Source: Lathyrus oleraceus (lineage: Eukaryota; Streptophyta; Magnoliopsida; Fabales; Fabaceae). From it: DNA of 64,000 bases. The number at the start of each line of letters is the position of its first letter. Position 1 is the first letter of the stretch. A model generated the notes under the pieces. It saw only the letters and a program-made list of their open reading frames with translations. It did no database searches and was not told the DNA's origin. The translations under genes were made by a program, and so were the position numbers. Positions 1 through 12,024 of this stretch are shown one piece after another. The stretch covers positions 249,357,575 through 249,421,574 of the forward strand of contig NC_066579.1 of assembly GCF_024323335.1 (NCBI RefSeq), given 5' to 3'.

Positions 1-2
1 TG

Positions 3-1025
3 TATGGGAAGGCCATGAGTGAGGATACATTTGAGGCCATATTTGTACTTCTCATCTATGGGTTAGTGTTATTCCCCAACATCGACAAGTTTATGGATGT
101 GAACGCTATTAGGATTTTCTCTACTCTTAATCTCGTTCCGACTCTGTTGGGTGACACTTACTTTTCTTTGCATATGAGGAATGCAAAGGGTGGTGGTATC
201 ATTGTGTGATGTTTGCCTTTGTTGTACAAGTGGTTTATTTTGCACTTGCCGCAGACGGTTGCCTTCAAGGAGAACAAAGGATGTCTACGGTGGTCCACGA
301 AGCTTATGTCTCTCACTAATGATGATATCTTTTGGTACAACCGTGTATATGATGGTGTGCAGATTATCGACTCTTGTGGTGAATTCTCCAATGTGCCTCT
401 TCTTGGTACATGTGGTGGGATTAACTACAACCCTATTTTGGCACGTCGTCAGCTTGGGTTCCCCCTAAAGGATAAACCTAATAACATTATGTTAGAAGGT
501 GTATTCTTCTAGGAGGGTAAAGATCCCCAAGGCTTGAAGGGCAGGATGGTTCGTGCTTGGCGCAAGATCCATAGGAAGGGAAGGAAAGAGCTTGGTCTGA
601 AGAACTGTATTGCTTTGGAACCCTATACTTCATGGGTTAGGAGGAGAGCTTCCGAGTACCTTATGCCTTATGAGTATCTGAGACCTACACCTTTGGTTGT
701 GGCTGGGCCTTCAACCCTCCCTGACCAAGGAGTAGAGGAGTTGAGATACGAAGACCCTTCACGTGCCTAGATCCGTGAACGAGAGGAGTTACTTCAGCAG
801 CTTAGAGATAAGGATGCATTGATAGAGTTTCTTGAGCATCAGGTTATCGACGAGCCTGATGATGTGGTGACTTCTCTTCTTCCTCAGTCTTCCAAGTTCT
901 AGAAAAGGAAGTATGATCGACTCGCCAAAGAGAAGGCAGATATGGAGGCAGCCTATGAGAGGGAGGTGAAGAGGCTTCGTGAAGCTTATCTTCCAATCTC
1001 CAGAGCTTTAGATGATTGTTTATAG
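3..1025 (+). pseudogene. Ogre ORF1 protein (C-terminal part), broken by stop codons
   Basis: This is the extra ORF that Ogre elements carry upstream of gag; its role is not known. The window opens inside it. One frame reads through to 1025 with in-frame stops at 207-209, 510-512, 768-770 and about 900. The conserved part reads FEAIFVLLIYGL, then LFPNID, then LLYKWF. It aligns residue for residue with ORF1 of element B (33482-34987), which shows where the stops are mutations; for example TGA at 207 replaces a Cys codon. The last third is charged and heptad-like (LLQQLRDKDALIEFLEHQ), suggesting a coiled coil. The helical domain looks like the legume DUF7745 / plant-mobile-domain type, which is my inference from pattern. 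Confidence 0.8.
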
Positions 1026-1354
1026 GGTTCCATAGGATGTTCATTTTCCTTCTCTCTTGTATTGTATTTGGTTACCAAGCCTGTGCTTCTTTGGTGTAAA
1101 AATATTTTCCAAATATTATTGATATGATATTTCCATATATGTCTAAATGATTAATATTTTCAATATTTGCAAATAGGACTCTAAAGTTCCTCTGATAAAT
1201 AAAATAAATCATATGCACAAGCATTGCATGCATCATGTGCATAAGCAGGTTTTGCTCCAGGCTTCTTGTCCATTTGTCTAACTCTGTGTTCTTCATTTAT
1301 TTTGAAGACAAGCTAACTCACCGGTACTACACGCGAGCCAACTCTTCAAGACTG
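1026..1354 (+). other. Spacer between ORF1 and gag of element A
   Basis: An AT-rich, non-coding stretch of about 330 bp separates the ORF1 stop from the gag start codon. Element B has a matching spacer of about 300 bp at 33176-33481. I see no further ORF or clear regulatory motif in it. Confidence 0.55.
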
Positions 1355-4300
1355 ATGGATCATTTGGAGCAAGAGAACCGTGAACTCAAGGAGGAAGTGG
1401 CCAGATTGACTTCCTTGATGGAGTCATTCTTGGCCGCCCAGAGCCAGTCGTCTCCGACACCTTTAACTCCTCCCCAGAGGACAGTTATCTCTGAGATTGC
1501 CTCTTCAACAGTGCCTGCGGCCAACGCCCACTTTGCACCAACTGCTATGCCAGCCGGGTTTCCCTGGGGGATGCCTTCCAACTTTGTACCTAAGGGTCTT
1601 GCCCCCACCTTTGCTTCTCTGTCGGCATCTAGCCTGGTCCTCGCCGTTCCACCTCTTGTAGTGCATACTATACCGAGAGTAGACGACACCACCTACCACT
1701 CTGAGCCATCTGAGGGCCCAGATGTCTATGAAAAGATGGATGCTAGGAACGATCAGTTTCTTGAGCTCCACAAGGAACTCAAAACTCTCAGAGGAAAGGA
1801 CCTCTTTGGCAAGTCTGCTGCTGAACTCTGCCTAGTTCCAAACATCAAAATCCCTGTAAAATTCAAAGTACCTGACTTTGAAAAGTACAAGGGAAATACT
1901 TGCCCTCTTAGTCATCTGGTTATGTATGCAAGGAAGATGTCGACTCATACCGACAACGATCAACTTCTTATCCATTATTTCCAGGACAGTTTGTCTGGTG
2001 CTGCCCTGACATGGTATATGGGCTTGGACAGCGCGGACATCCGATCCTTCAATGACCTTGGCGAAGTTTTCATCAAGCAATACAAGTATAATGTGGATAT
2101 GGCTCCCGATAGGGATCAATTGAGAGACATGTCCCAGAAGGACAAGGAAACTTTCAAAGAGTACGCCCAAAGGTGGCGAGAGTTAGCAGCACAGATTGTG
2201 CCTCCGCTGGAAGAGAAAGAAATGACCAAGATCTTCCTGAAGACCTTGAGCTCATTTTATTATGAGCGGATGATTGCCAACGCTCCTTCTGATTTTACCG
2301 AGATGGTGAACATGGGGATGCGTTTGGAGGAATGAGTCAGGGAAGGGCGCCTGACCAGAGAAGAAGGTTCTTCTGCCAAACGATATGGGGTGTTTGGAAA
2401 GAAGAAAGATGGCGAGGCACATGCTGTGACCTCCCATGTTAAACCAAGAAGACCCTCAGTAAGGAGGAAGACCGTGCGTCCTGCCGGTAATCAGCATCAG
2501 GTGGCTCACATAGCACCTGTTTTCAGAGATAATCAGCAATATCAGCACAACAATAACCAGCAACAGCAACATCAACAATATCAATAACAACAGCACTGTC
2601 CTCAACAGCAGGCCTACCAGCCTCGAAACAACAATCAGACTAGTACCAACTATGAGAGGAAGAGGGTCACCTTTGATCCTATTCATATGACCTATGTAGA
2701 GCTTTATCCCTCTGTGATAGAGAGGAAGCTGATTACTCCACGCGACCCACTGGCTATACCTACCAACCCTCAGTGGTGGTATAAGCCCGAGCTACACTGT
2801 GTTTATCATTCCGGTGCTCCCGGACACGACGTGGAAAATTGTTACCCGCTGAAGACCAAGGTTCAAGACCTTGTGAGAAGTGGTATCTTGTGTTTCGAGG
2901 ACGTAGGTCCCAACGTTAAGAAGAACCCATTGCCCGAGCATGGGAAATCTGTTGTCAACATGGTCCAGGGCTGCCCTGGTAAATATAAGGTCAAATATGT
3001 CAGCCATATTCGACAATCTTTGGTCGAGATGCACAGACTGTTGTGTGAATACAGTCATTATGAGCACGACCATGACAGATGTCGTGTCTGCACTGTCAAT
3101 CAGAGGGGATATCGCCAAGTCCGCAAAGACATCCAAGAAATGCTGGATGAAGGTGTAATTGAAATACTTCAGAATCGAGATGTTGATGATGATGAAGTTA
3201 ATGTGATATCGCCGGTATTTCGGATCCCAGAGCCTATTGTCATCAGGTATGATGGCAACAAGCAGAAGGCTTCTCCCTCTTTGATAATTAAACCAGTTGG
3301 CCCTATGCCATATTCTTCCGATAAAGTTGTCCCATATCGTTACAATGTTGTGGCATTGGAAGATGGGAAGGAGGTGCCCCTGCCCTCTACTTTTGTTGTT
3401 AATATTACCGATGTCAGCGGCCTGACCCGTGGCGGTCGTGTTTTCTCGGCTCCTCCGAAATCCCAGGCTGACATCAGAAGGGATGATGTTGCTGATTGTG
3501 TTGTGCGCCCGATTGGGAATGTTGTTATTGCTTCGAATACGGAACTTGTTGCCAATAAACCTACCTCTGTTGTAAGAACTCCTGTCTCTGCTGGCCAGAG
3601 TGGCACCATGAAAGAAGACTGTGATGAGATGCTGAGGCTCATCAAGAGGAGTGAATACAATGTTATAGATCAGCTTCTACAAACGCCGTCAAAGATCTCT
3701 GTGCTATCTTTGTTGATGAATTCAAAACCACACCGTGAAGCTCTGCAGAAGGTGTTGGATGTGGCGTATGTAGACCATGACGTCACAATAGAATAATTTG
3801 ATAGTATTGTCGCAAACATTACTGCTTGTAACAATCTGAGTTTTTGTGATGCTGATCTCCTTGAGGAGGGAAGAGACCACAATTTGGCACTTCATATATC
3901 TATGAGCTGTAAGGATGATGCCATGTCTAATGTGTTGGTAGACACTGGATCATCACTGAATGTGTTGCCAAAGTCCACTCTGGCCAGATTGTCATACCAG
4001 GGGCCTCCCATGAGGCAGAGTGGAGTGGTGGTAAAAGCTTTTGATGGATCCCGCAAAACGGTGATTGGTGAGGTTGAACTCTCAGTCAAGATCAGACCAA
4101 GTGATTTCCATATCACTTTTCAGGTCATGGATATCCACCCATCATATAGTTGTCTGTTGGGCAGACCGTGGATTCACGAGGCAGGCGCCGTGACATCCAC
4201 CCTACACCAGAAACTGAAATTTGTCAAGAACAAAAAGCTGGTGGTGGTAGGGGGAGAGAATGCTCTCCTGGTTAGCCATATGTCTTCCTTTTCTTACATA

Positions 4301-4675
4301 GATGTTGAGGATAAAGTTGGAACGCCATTCCAAGCTTTATTTATTGTTGAGCCTACTAAGAAAGGAACTTCTTCATTTGCGTCCTACAATGATGCTAAGT
4401 TGGCCATTGAGCATGGCACAACTACCGGTTTAGGACAAATGATCAAGCTGGAAGACAACAAATCCCGGGCTGGCATAGGGTATTCTTCTGGCGTTTTCAA
4501 CAAGCATGGGTTGTTTCAGAGTGGTGGGTTCATCCACGCCATCCAAGACGAGGAAGCCGTTGCTATTGTAGAAGAGGATGCAGAGGAAGATTCTGGCAAC
4601 TTTGTCATCCCTGGAGGGGTCTACAATAACTGGGTTGTTGTTGATGTTCCAACAATCGTCCATAAGTCAACGTAA
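1355..4675 (+). pseudogene. gag-pro: Ogre gag-protease polyprotein of element A, three in-frame stops
   Basis: This is the capsid/nucleocapsid polyprotein with an aspartic protease. I chose the Met at 1355 because element B has the same start context (MEHLEQENRELKE, a predicted coiled coil). In order: coiled coil, Pro-rich linker, a retrotransposon gag core (HYFQDSLSGAALTWYMGL at about 1966-2022), a Gln/Asn-rich stretch (about 2530-2640), a Cys/His knuckle-like motif CVYHSGAPGHDVENC near 2797, a second C/H cluster near 3060-3100, and protease with VDTGSSLNVLP near 3940 and LLGRPWIHEAGAV near 4155. Stops at 2333-2335, 2585-2587 and 3794-3796 break one otherwise constant frame. The terminal TAA at 4673-4675 overlaps the splice donor of the next intron. 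Confidence 0.9.
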
Positions 4676-4938
4676 TGTTCATTTTGTTCAAAAAACCCTC
4701 CTCCCATGCCAAAAGGAGGAGTGATGACATTGTTGGCTCATAAATACAATGATATTTTCATTCAATAAATTCATGTTGAATGTTTGTTTTTCCAATTATT
4801 TTCACTTTTCGCTTTTTTGCATGAAATTGGTGATCACATAAAACCTTTAAAATAGAATAAAATCAATCTTTTCATCTGCATAATGATTTGCCTTGTTTGA
4901 ATTCTAAAATCTCTTTTATATCTAAATTCATTATGCAG
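4672..4938 (+). other. Ogre intron between protease and RT (267 bp)
   Basis: The donor is AAC|GTAATG at 4672 and the acceptor is TTATGCAG|G at 4938. Joining them leaves two bases of a Thr codon before the intron and one after, restoring the gag-pro frame into the pol frame. The stop of unspliced gag-pro (TAA, 4673-4675) is made of intron bases, so only splicing allows pol to be made. An intron at this place is a known hallmark of Ogre elements. The exact boundaries are my reading, supported by the same position and phase in element B. Confidence 0.8.
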
Positions 4939-7186
4939 GTTGATCAAACCCATTGAACATAATGATCCAACACCATCTCCCAACTTTGAGTTCCCTGTAT
5001 TTGAGGCCGAAGAAGATGGTGTTGAAGAGATTCCTGACGAGATTACCCGTCTACTTGAGCACGAAGAGAAGATCATTCAGCCGCATCTCGAGAATCTGGA
5101 AACAGTCAACTTGGGGTCTGAGGATTGTGTGCGAGAAGTAAAGATTGGGCCACTCTTGGAAGAATCTATTAAGAAGGGATTGATTGAGTTGCTACGAGAA
5201 TATGTCGACGTATTTGCCTGGTCATATAAAGACATGTCTGGTCTAGATACTGATATCGTGCAACATTTCCTGCCTTTGAAGCCTGAGTGTGTGCCTATGA
5301 AGCAGAAGCTCAGAAGAACTCATCCTGATATGGCAGTGAAGATTAAAGAAGAAGTTCATAAGCAAATTGATGCGGGGTTTCTGGTGACTTCTACATATCC
5401 TCAATGGGTGGCCAATATTGTGCCAGTGCCTAAGAAAGATGGAAAAGTCTGAATGTGTGTGGACTATAGAGACTTGAATAAAGCTAGTCTGAAAGATGAT
5501 TTCCCTCTACCACATATTGATATGTTGGTAGATAATACAGCTAAATTCAATGTCTTCTCATTTATGGATGGATTTTCCGGATATAATCAGATCAAAATGG
5601 CACCCGAGGATATGAAGAAGACAACATTCATTACACCTTGGGGAACATTCTGTTATCGAGTGATGCCCTTCGGTTTGAAGAACACCGGAGCCACGTATCA
5701 ACGAGCTATGACTACCTTGTTTCACGATATGATGCATAAGGAGATCGAGGTGTATGTTGATGATATGATTGCAAAGTCGAGAACGGAAGTTGAACATGTA
5801 GAGCACTTGTTGAAGCTATTTCAGCGTTTGAGGAAGTATAAGCTTCGTCTGAATCCTAACAAGTGTACATTTGGAGTTCGTTCCGGCAAGTTATTGGGCT
5901 TTATTGTCAGTGAGAGAGGTATTGAGGTTGATCCTGGAAAGGTCAAAGCAATACAAGAGATGCCTGCGCCCAAAACTGAGAAGCAAGTCCGAGGTTTTCT
6001 TGGCCGCTTGAATTATATTGCCAGATTTATATCACACATGACTGCCACATGTGCGCCAATATTCAAGCTCCTCCGGAAAGATCAGTGTCATGATTGGACC
6101 GAGGATTGCCAAAAAGCCTTTGACAGTATCAAAGAGTATTTGTCTGAGCCGCAGATTCTGTCTCCACCTGTGGAAGGGAGACCATTGATTATGTATCTAA
6201 CTGTTCTTGAAGACTCAATGGATTATGTCCTTGGTCAGCAAGACGAATCAGGGAAGAAAGAATATGTTATCTACTACCTGAGTAAGAAGTTCACTGATTG
6301 TTAGTCTCGATACTCAATGCTTGAGAAGACATGTTGTGCTTTGGCTTGGGCTGCTAAGCGCTTATGCCAGTATATGTTGAATCATACGACTTGGTTGATA
6401 TCCAAAATGGATCCAATCAAGTATATCTTTGAGAAGCCTGCTTTAACTGGGAGGATTGCCCGTTGGCAGATGTTGTTGTCTGAGTATGATATTGAGTATC
6501 GAGCTCAGAAAGTTATTAAGGGTAGTATCTTGGCTGGCCACTTGGCACATCAACCAATTGAGGATTATCAGTCAGTTCAGTATGACTTCCCGGATGAGGA
6601 GATTCTGTATTTGAAAATGAAAGATTGCGATGAGCCTACGCTCGATGAAGGGCCAGAGCCTGGTTCCCGATGGAGCATGGTGTTTGATGGCACTGTAAAT
6701 CAATATGGAAATGGTATAGGGGCAGTGATTATTACTCCTCAGGGCACACATTTTCCTTTTACAGCAAGGCTAACTTTCAAATGCACGAATAATATGGCGG
6801 AATATGAGGCTTGTATCATGGGATTAGAAGAGTGTATTGATCTTAGGATCAAGCATCTTGATGTTTATGGTGATTCGGCCCTTGTTGTTAATCAGATCAA
6901 GGGTGAATGGGAGACGAATCAGCCTGGCCTCATCCCATATAGAGATTATGCGAGGAGGATTTCAACGTTCTTTACTGAGGTTGACTTCCATCATATTCCT
7001 CGAGATGAGAATCGGATGGGAGATGCACTCGCTACACTTGCTTCGATGATTATGGTGAAATTCTGGAATGAAGTTCCCAATGTCACTGTGATGCGCTTGG
7101 ATAGACCAGCTCATGTATTTGCAGTAGAAGAAGTGAAAGATGATAAGCCATGGTATTATGATATCAAGTGTTTTCTTCAAAGCTAG
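4939..7186 (+). pseudogene. pol: Ogre pol, reverse transcriptase + RNase H + second RNase H (element A)
   Basis: This copies the element RNA into DNA. After the splice acceptor come an acidic leader, the RT entry (FAWSYKDMSGLD), the palm block with catalytic YVDDMIAKS near 5750, the thumb and connection (GFLGRLNYIARFISHM), a first RNase H, and a second one (WSMVFDGTVNQYGNGIGA near 6672, NNMAEYEACIMGLEE, GDSALVVNQIKGEWE) of the archaeal-like type that defines the Tat branch. In-frame stops lie at 5450-5452 (TGA), 6302-6304 (TAG) and 7184-7186 (TAG). The frame is constant through all of them, so the damage is by substitution. Element B reads an amino acid at each of these places. Confidence 0.92.
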
Positions 7187-8250
7187 ATTTACCCGCCTTG
7201 GGAATCTGTGAAAGATAAGAAGACTTTGAGGAGATTATCAGGCAGTTTCTACCTCAATGGCGATGTGCTTTATAAGAGGAACTTTAACATGGTTATGCTC
7301 AGATGCGTGGATAGACACGAAGCAGATCTGTTAATGACTGAGGTCCATGAGGGTTCATTTGGTACTCATTCCAATGGACATGCCATGGCTAGAAAGATAT
7401 TGAGAGCAGGCTACTATTGGCTGACGATGGAGTCTGATTGCTGCAAATATATGAAGAAATGCCATAAGTGTCAGATTTATGCGGACAAGATTCATATTCC
7501 CCCGACACTTCTTAATGTGATTTCATCACCATGGCCTTTCTCCATGTGGGGAATTGATATGATTGGCATGATAGAGCCAAAAGCGTCCAACGGTCACAGA
7601 TTTATTCTCGTAGCAATTGATTACTTCACCAAGTGGGTTGAAGCAGCGTCATTTGCAAACGTAACCAGGCAGGTGGTTGTGAAGTTTATCAAGAATCAAC
7701 TCATATGCTGTTATGGTGTGCCAAATAAGATCATTACTGATAATGGATCTAACTTGAACAACATGATGAAAGAGCTATGTAGTGAGTTCAAGATTGCGCA
7801 TCATAATTCTTCTCCTTATAGATCCAAGATGAATGGGGCTGTTGAAGCTGCTAATAAGAATATCAAGAAGATTGTCCAGAAGATGGTTGTTACGTACAAG
7901 GATTGGCATAAAATGTTGCCATTTGCTTTGCATGGATATCGTACATTTGTTCGCACTTCAACAGGGGCAACCCATTTCTCTCTTGTTTACAGCATGGAGG
8001 TTGTGCTCCCAGTAAAGGTGGAGATCCCATCAATGAGAGTCTTGATGGAAGCCAAGTTGACTGATGCTAAATGGGTTCAGAGTCGTTATGACCAACTGAA
8101 TTTGATAGAAGAGAAGAGATTGACTGCCATGTGCCATGGTCAGTTATATCAGCAAAGGATGAAGAAAGCCTTTGATAAGAAGGTCAAGCCTCGTGTGTTC
8201 CGAGAAGGTGACCTTGTGCTCAAGAAAGTTTTGTCTTTCGCGCCCGATTC

Positions 8251-8255
8251 CAGGG
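8251..8255. repeat. Target-site duplication CAGGG, left copy
   Basis: CAGGG precedes the TG of the solo LTR and recurs directly after its CA at 10026-10030. One copy plus flanks rebuilds the uninterrupted integrase codons. Confidence 0.92.
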
Positions 8256-10025
8256 TGTAATACCCCAAAATTTACCCTTCATTTTTCCTGGAAGCATACG
8301 CTTTACACCTCACGCATGCATTCATTTTTAGGTCATTTAGCATTTGCATTTCATCATGGCAATCGGAATCGGATCCAAGAAGCTTGAACATCATCCAGGA
8401 CACTTTGTGGGCTCTATTTAGATGATCAGTCAACACAAGGGAAAGACTTGAGTTACTTCCAACAGGGGTCTATTCGTCAGTCAAAACGTTAATCTTGAAG
8501 GAGCAAAGGTTTGTTCATGAGCTGTCATGCTCGCTAGGCGAAGTCCACGTGTTTTGAAAAAAAAAACCAAAAATGAAAAAAAAATAATAATAATAATAAA
8601 AGAAAAATCTTGGACTTGGACCTCTCTCATTTGAGCCCACAGGTCCACAAAAATCAGGTTATAAATTCAGAGTTTCAGTGAAACAAAAGGTCATTCTATT
8701 CCTATTACCCTGTCTGGGAAAAAGATAGTGAGAGAAGAACCCTGGGGAAAAAGATAGTGAGAGAAGAGATAACAGAGTTCAAAGCAACCTCCAGGCAACT
8801 CTGAAAGGTTCATTCTGACTCACACACTTTCAGCTCAAGCAAACCCTGACATTGGTTTGCAAATCCAGTCGTGCCATTTGACTTCAACCGATCTCTCCAA
8901 TCAGGTTTGCCCTTATTCCCATTACCTTTGTGCTTTGAAGTTGAATACTCTGAATGTTTGAGGTATGATGGATGAATTTCATTAGGTTTTTTTCCCACGG
9001 GTTCATAATTATGTATGAATGTATAAATAATGCCTTGAATGCTTAATCGTTTAATTTCTGAAGTGTATGCCACAGGGTTTGAGGTTTCTGAAACCATACT
9101 GTTATCCATGAAAAACCATACTGTTTTGCTCTAATCTGACTTACGTTTGTCATAGCATGTTTTCTCCTAATCCTTATCTTGTTTCACTAACCCTTTTGTT
9201 GAGTTTTTGTGAAGGCTCACATGACTTTTGCAGGGATAGCTCGCTGGATATTCCACTTTGCTTGTGGGATACCATTTGGGAGATTTATTTTGATTGCCTT
9301 GTTGGCACATTTACTTTATATATGTTTGTTTTGTATGTGTTCGTATCCCCGTAGGTAGCGCGGTTCCTTCGTCAAGGACTGCCTTTTTGCATGAGCATCC
9401 CAAACCCTAACCCTTCATTGATTTTTCTTCTCCTAAACACACGTTTACTCCTTCTACTACAGGTGAGTAAGTCTCCAAAGGTCGAGCATCCGGTAGATTG
9501 CGTAGTAACGTCGTCCGCCCCCAAAACATAACCCTTAACCCGTTGTTAGCCGAACTACGGCTTGCTCTGATTCTCATTCCAGATGAGATTCGTAGGCATA
9601 AGACGCGATGTCTTAGCGAGCACACATCCCCCAAACCCATAGGTCAGCCGAGCTACGAAGACTCTGATTCTCATATTCAGATGAGATACGTATGCAGTGG
9701 ATGCGACATCCGCGCGAGTCATTATCATTTAACCCCCTTTTTAGTAAACAGTACAAGATCAACTCACACCCTTTAGACAAGAACTACAAAAGTGGATCCC
9801 GTAGAGTACTACGGCTGCGTAGGGGTGATAATACCTTCCCTTCGCATAACCGACTCCCGAACCCAAGATTTGGTTGCGATACCTTGTCTTTTCCTTTCCT
9901 CTTTTCAGGTTTACTTCGAGCATTTCCTTTCCCTCCTTTGGGATAATCAACGCACGGTGGCGACTCTTCTGTCATTTTCTTTCGCCGGTTGTTTTTTCGC
10001 ACACTGTATTTTTCAGGTTGCGACA
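8256..10025 (+). mobile_element. Solo LTR (1770 bp) of an Ogre-like family, inserted in integrase of element A
   Basis: It starts TGTAATACCCC and ends GGTTGCGACA, with 5-bp duplications on both sides and no internal coding region, so it is a solo LTR left by LTR-LTR recombination. The start resembles the start of sequence C at 40277, and the 3' part shares the blocks CTACG...GCTCTGATT...ACGTA and GGTGGCGACTC with the Ogre LTRs, so I place it in an Ogre/Tat family. It contains an A-rich tract with (AAT)n at about 8575-8600, a tandem 27-bp duplication around GGGAAAAAGATAGTGAGAG at 8715-8770, and a duplicated CTACG...AGATGAGAT block at 9550-9725. Short ORFs in it look fortuitous. Confidence 0.9.
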
Positions 10026-10030
10026 CAGGG
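10026..10030. repeat. Target-site duplication CAGGG, right copy
   Basis: Direct repeat of 8251-8255, flanking the CA end of the solo LTR. Confidence 0.92.
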
Positions 10031-10184
10031 GCAAGTGGACTCCAAACTATGAAGGTCCATATGTTGTTAAGAGAGCCTTTTCAGGCGGTGCTTTGATACT
10101 TACAACTATGGATGGGGAGGATTTCACTCGTCTTGTGAATTCAGATGCAGACAAGAAATACTTCGCCTACAAATAAAAACAGAA

Positions 10185-10345
10185 TAGCTCGCTAAGTTGA
10201 AAACCCGAAAGGGCGGCTTAGGCAAAAATGAGCGTCTCGGTGGATTGAAAACCCGAAAGGGCGATCCAGGAAAAAGTTAGAGACATAAAAAATGAATATG
10301 TATCCTGCTAGATTGAGTACCTCACCCTGGGGCAATCTAGGCAAA
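10185..10345 (+). repeat. Tandem GAAAACCCGAAAGGGCG / AGGCAAAAA units
   Basis: Two clear units and one degenerate one: TTGAAAACCCGAAAGGGCG followed by GCTTAGGCAAAAA, then the same core followed by GATCCAGGAAAAA, then TTGAGTACCTCACCCTGGGGC...AGGCAAAAA. Each pairs bases before and after the core (CTAAG with CTTAG, GGATT with GATCC), so each may fold as a small hairpin. One copy is kept at the same place in element B (about 26163-26222, minus strand). Confidence 0.75.
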
Positions 10346-12024
10346 AATTAGGGATTTGGCAAGTAACTGCATCCTGACAAGACTTTGTTATATAAATGTC
10401 ATCTATCAAAGATTTTCGCTCAGTCATCGTCAACTAAAGCTTCAAATACATCTGATTCAGAGTTGGTGGAGAAATGGTCATTATGTTCAATGTAGCCCTT
10501 TTCCAATATATATCACCAATTTCAAATTTGTAAAGATTCATGGAGTCTTGCCATTTGCAGACTACCATTCCATCAAATAAATTTGAGCCTTTATCCAATT
10601 CTTCACACTCTTATTTGTTCTTGTTCAACAAATATTTTGCATGTTTTAATTGAAAAATATCATTGTTTTAAATAAATACATTTTCATAAATTGTTTTCAA
10701 ACAAAGTGAATATTCACAATGACAAAAAGGGTACTTGGGCCGTCTTCAGTGCTTTCCCAAGGATGGTATGATCTCCAAAAGGGTAAGACATTTGTTCATA
10801 TTCCCAGCATACTCGTATCCTCTTCATTATCTTTTAGGTTGTCTCCTCCGCGAGTGCAGAAGAAGATTATGCATCACCAAATCCCTAGAGAATTGGGAGT
10901 CTGGTCCTAATCTTCTAGTTCCCTAGTGAGGCTGGATTTAGCATTTGTGTTATCAATTATATGGTTGTCATCCCTTGCGTGGATTGACCTAAAATCCCTT
11001 ATAGATTGATAAATTGAATATGCTAAGAAGTTGGTATTACCTCACTTCAAACTAGAAGTCTCTCCGCTAAAGTGAGCAAGATATCCCCAGCATAAGCGGA
11101 GTCATCATCAAGTTTGGTGTAGCTTTTCCCCTGTGGACTTGTTTACTTTGATCTCCAGCAGAGTTTGCTCCTCGACCATCCTCAGCAGGGTTGATCCCAC
11201 TTTTACTCCCCAGTATGGTCACCAGCAGTATTTCCCCAGTAGAATTGTATGATCAGAGCCCGTCTGTCATTTCCTCCCGTGTAGAGTGATTGATGAAGAT
11301 GTTTATCTTTCCATCCCTAGCGGAGTAGTGTCCCTTTCTCCTCGGCAGTTATGATTTCTCCAGCAGTGCAAGGAATGTGTTGGCATTGGAACCTTCTGAT
11401 TGGTGGTTATTCCCCATAGAGTTTCATTTCTCCCTTTGATAATTTCCCCAATAGAGTTGATTATATGGCAAATTTTATCCATGTGTAGATTCCCCAGCCG
11501 AAATTTTGCCTGATTTCAGACTGGACGTTCTCCAGTGGGCCTGGCTTTCTCTTTTGAGACGTAGTACCGGATGTTTGTCCATTGGTCCTTAGACCTGTTT
11601 GTGTTAGATATGTCTATTTGTCAGCATCAATCATACATAAACCACGCACATACATGCATAATCCTAACATTCAGATATTCATGTTGCATTCTTTGCCATA
11701 TATCTTTGTTTGTTGTCTCCTGCTATTCGGTGATACATATTTCCCCAAGCAGATGTTTGTGTCTGATCTTTCCATATAGAAGTCAGCCCCATAAGCAGAA
11801 AGTGTCTACCCTTTCTTCCATTTTTTCCACTGAGTTATGTCCTCGTGGATGATTGTTATTTCAGTTTTCTCCCAAAACATGTGTTGGGACGGAATTTCTC
11901 CCCTAAGTTATATCCTCATTGGGTTGAGTCTTGTTTCATTGTGTCTCTCTAGCTTGTTCCTAGATTGACTACTCTCGTTTTCCCCTCCACTTCCCCGTAG
12001 TTTAGATGAACGATTGCTCAGTAA

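Larger units (their letters stand above)
7187..10176 (+). pseudogene. int: Ogre integrase of element A, split by a solo LTR
   Basis: This inserts the DNA copy into the genome. The N-terminal part runs to 8255 and the C-terminal part resumes after the solo LTR to the TAA at 10174-10176. Visible parts are the HHCC zinc module (HSNGHAMARKILRAGYYW, then CCKYMKKCHKC near 7440-7480), the core (WGIDMIGMIE, then VAIDYFTKWVEA, ITDNGSNL, NGAVEAANKNIKK) and a C-terminal region (FREGDLVLKKVLSF). The insertion falls between codons for DSR and GKW. Removing the solo LTR and one CAGGG copy leaves an open join, confirming that the two parts were one reading frame. In-frame damage upstream means the protein is not made intact. 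Confidence 0.9.
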
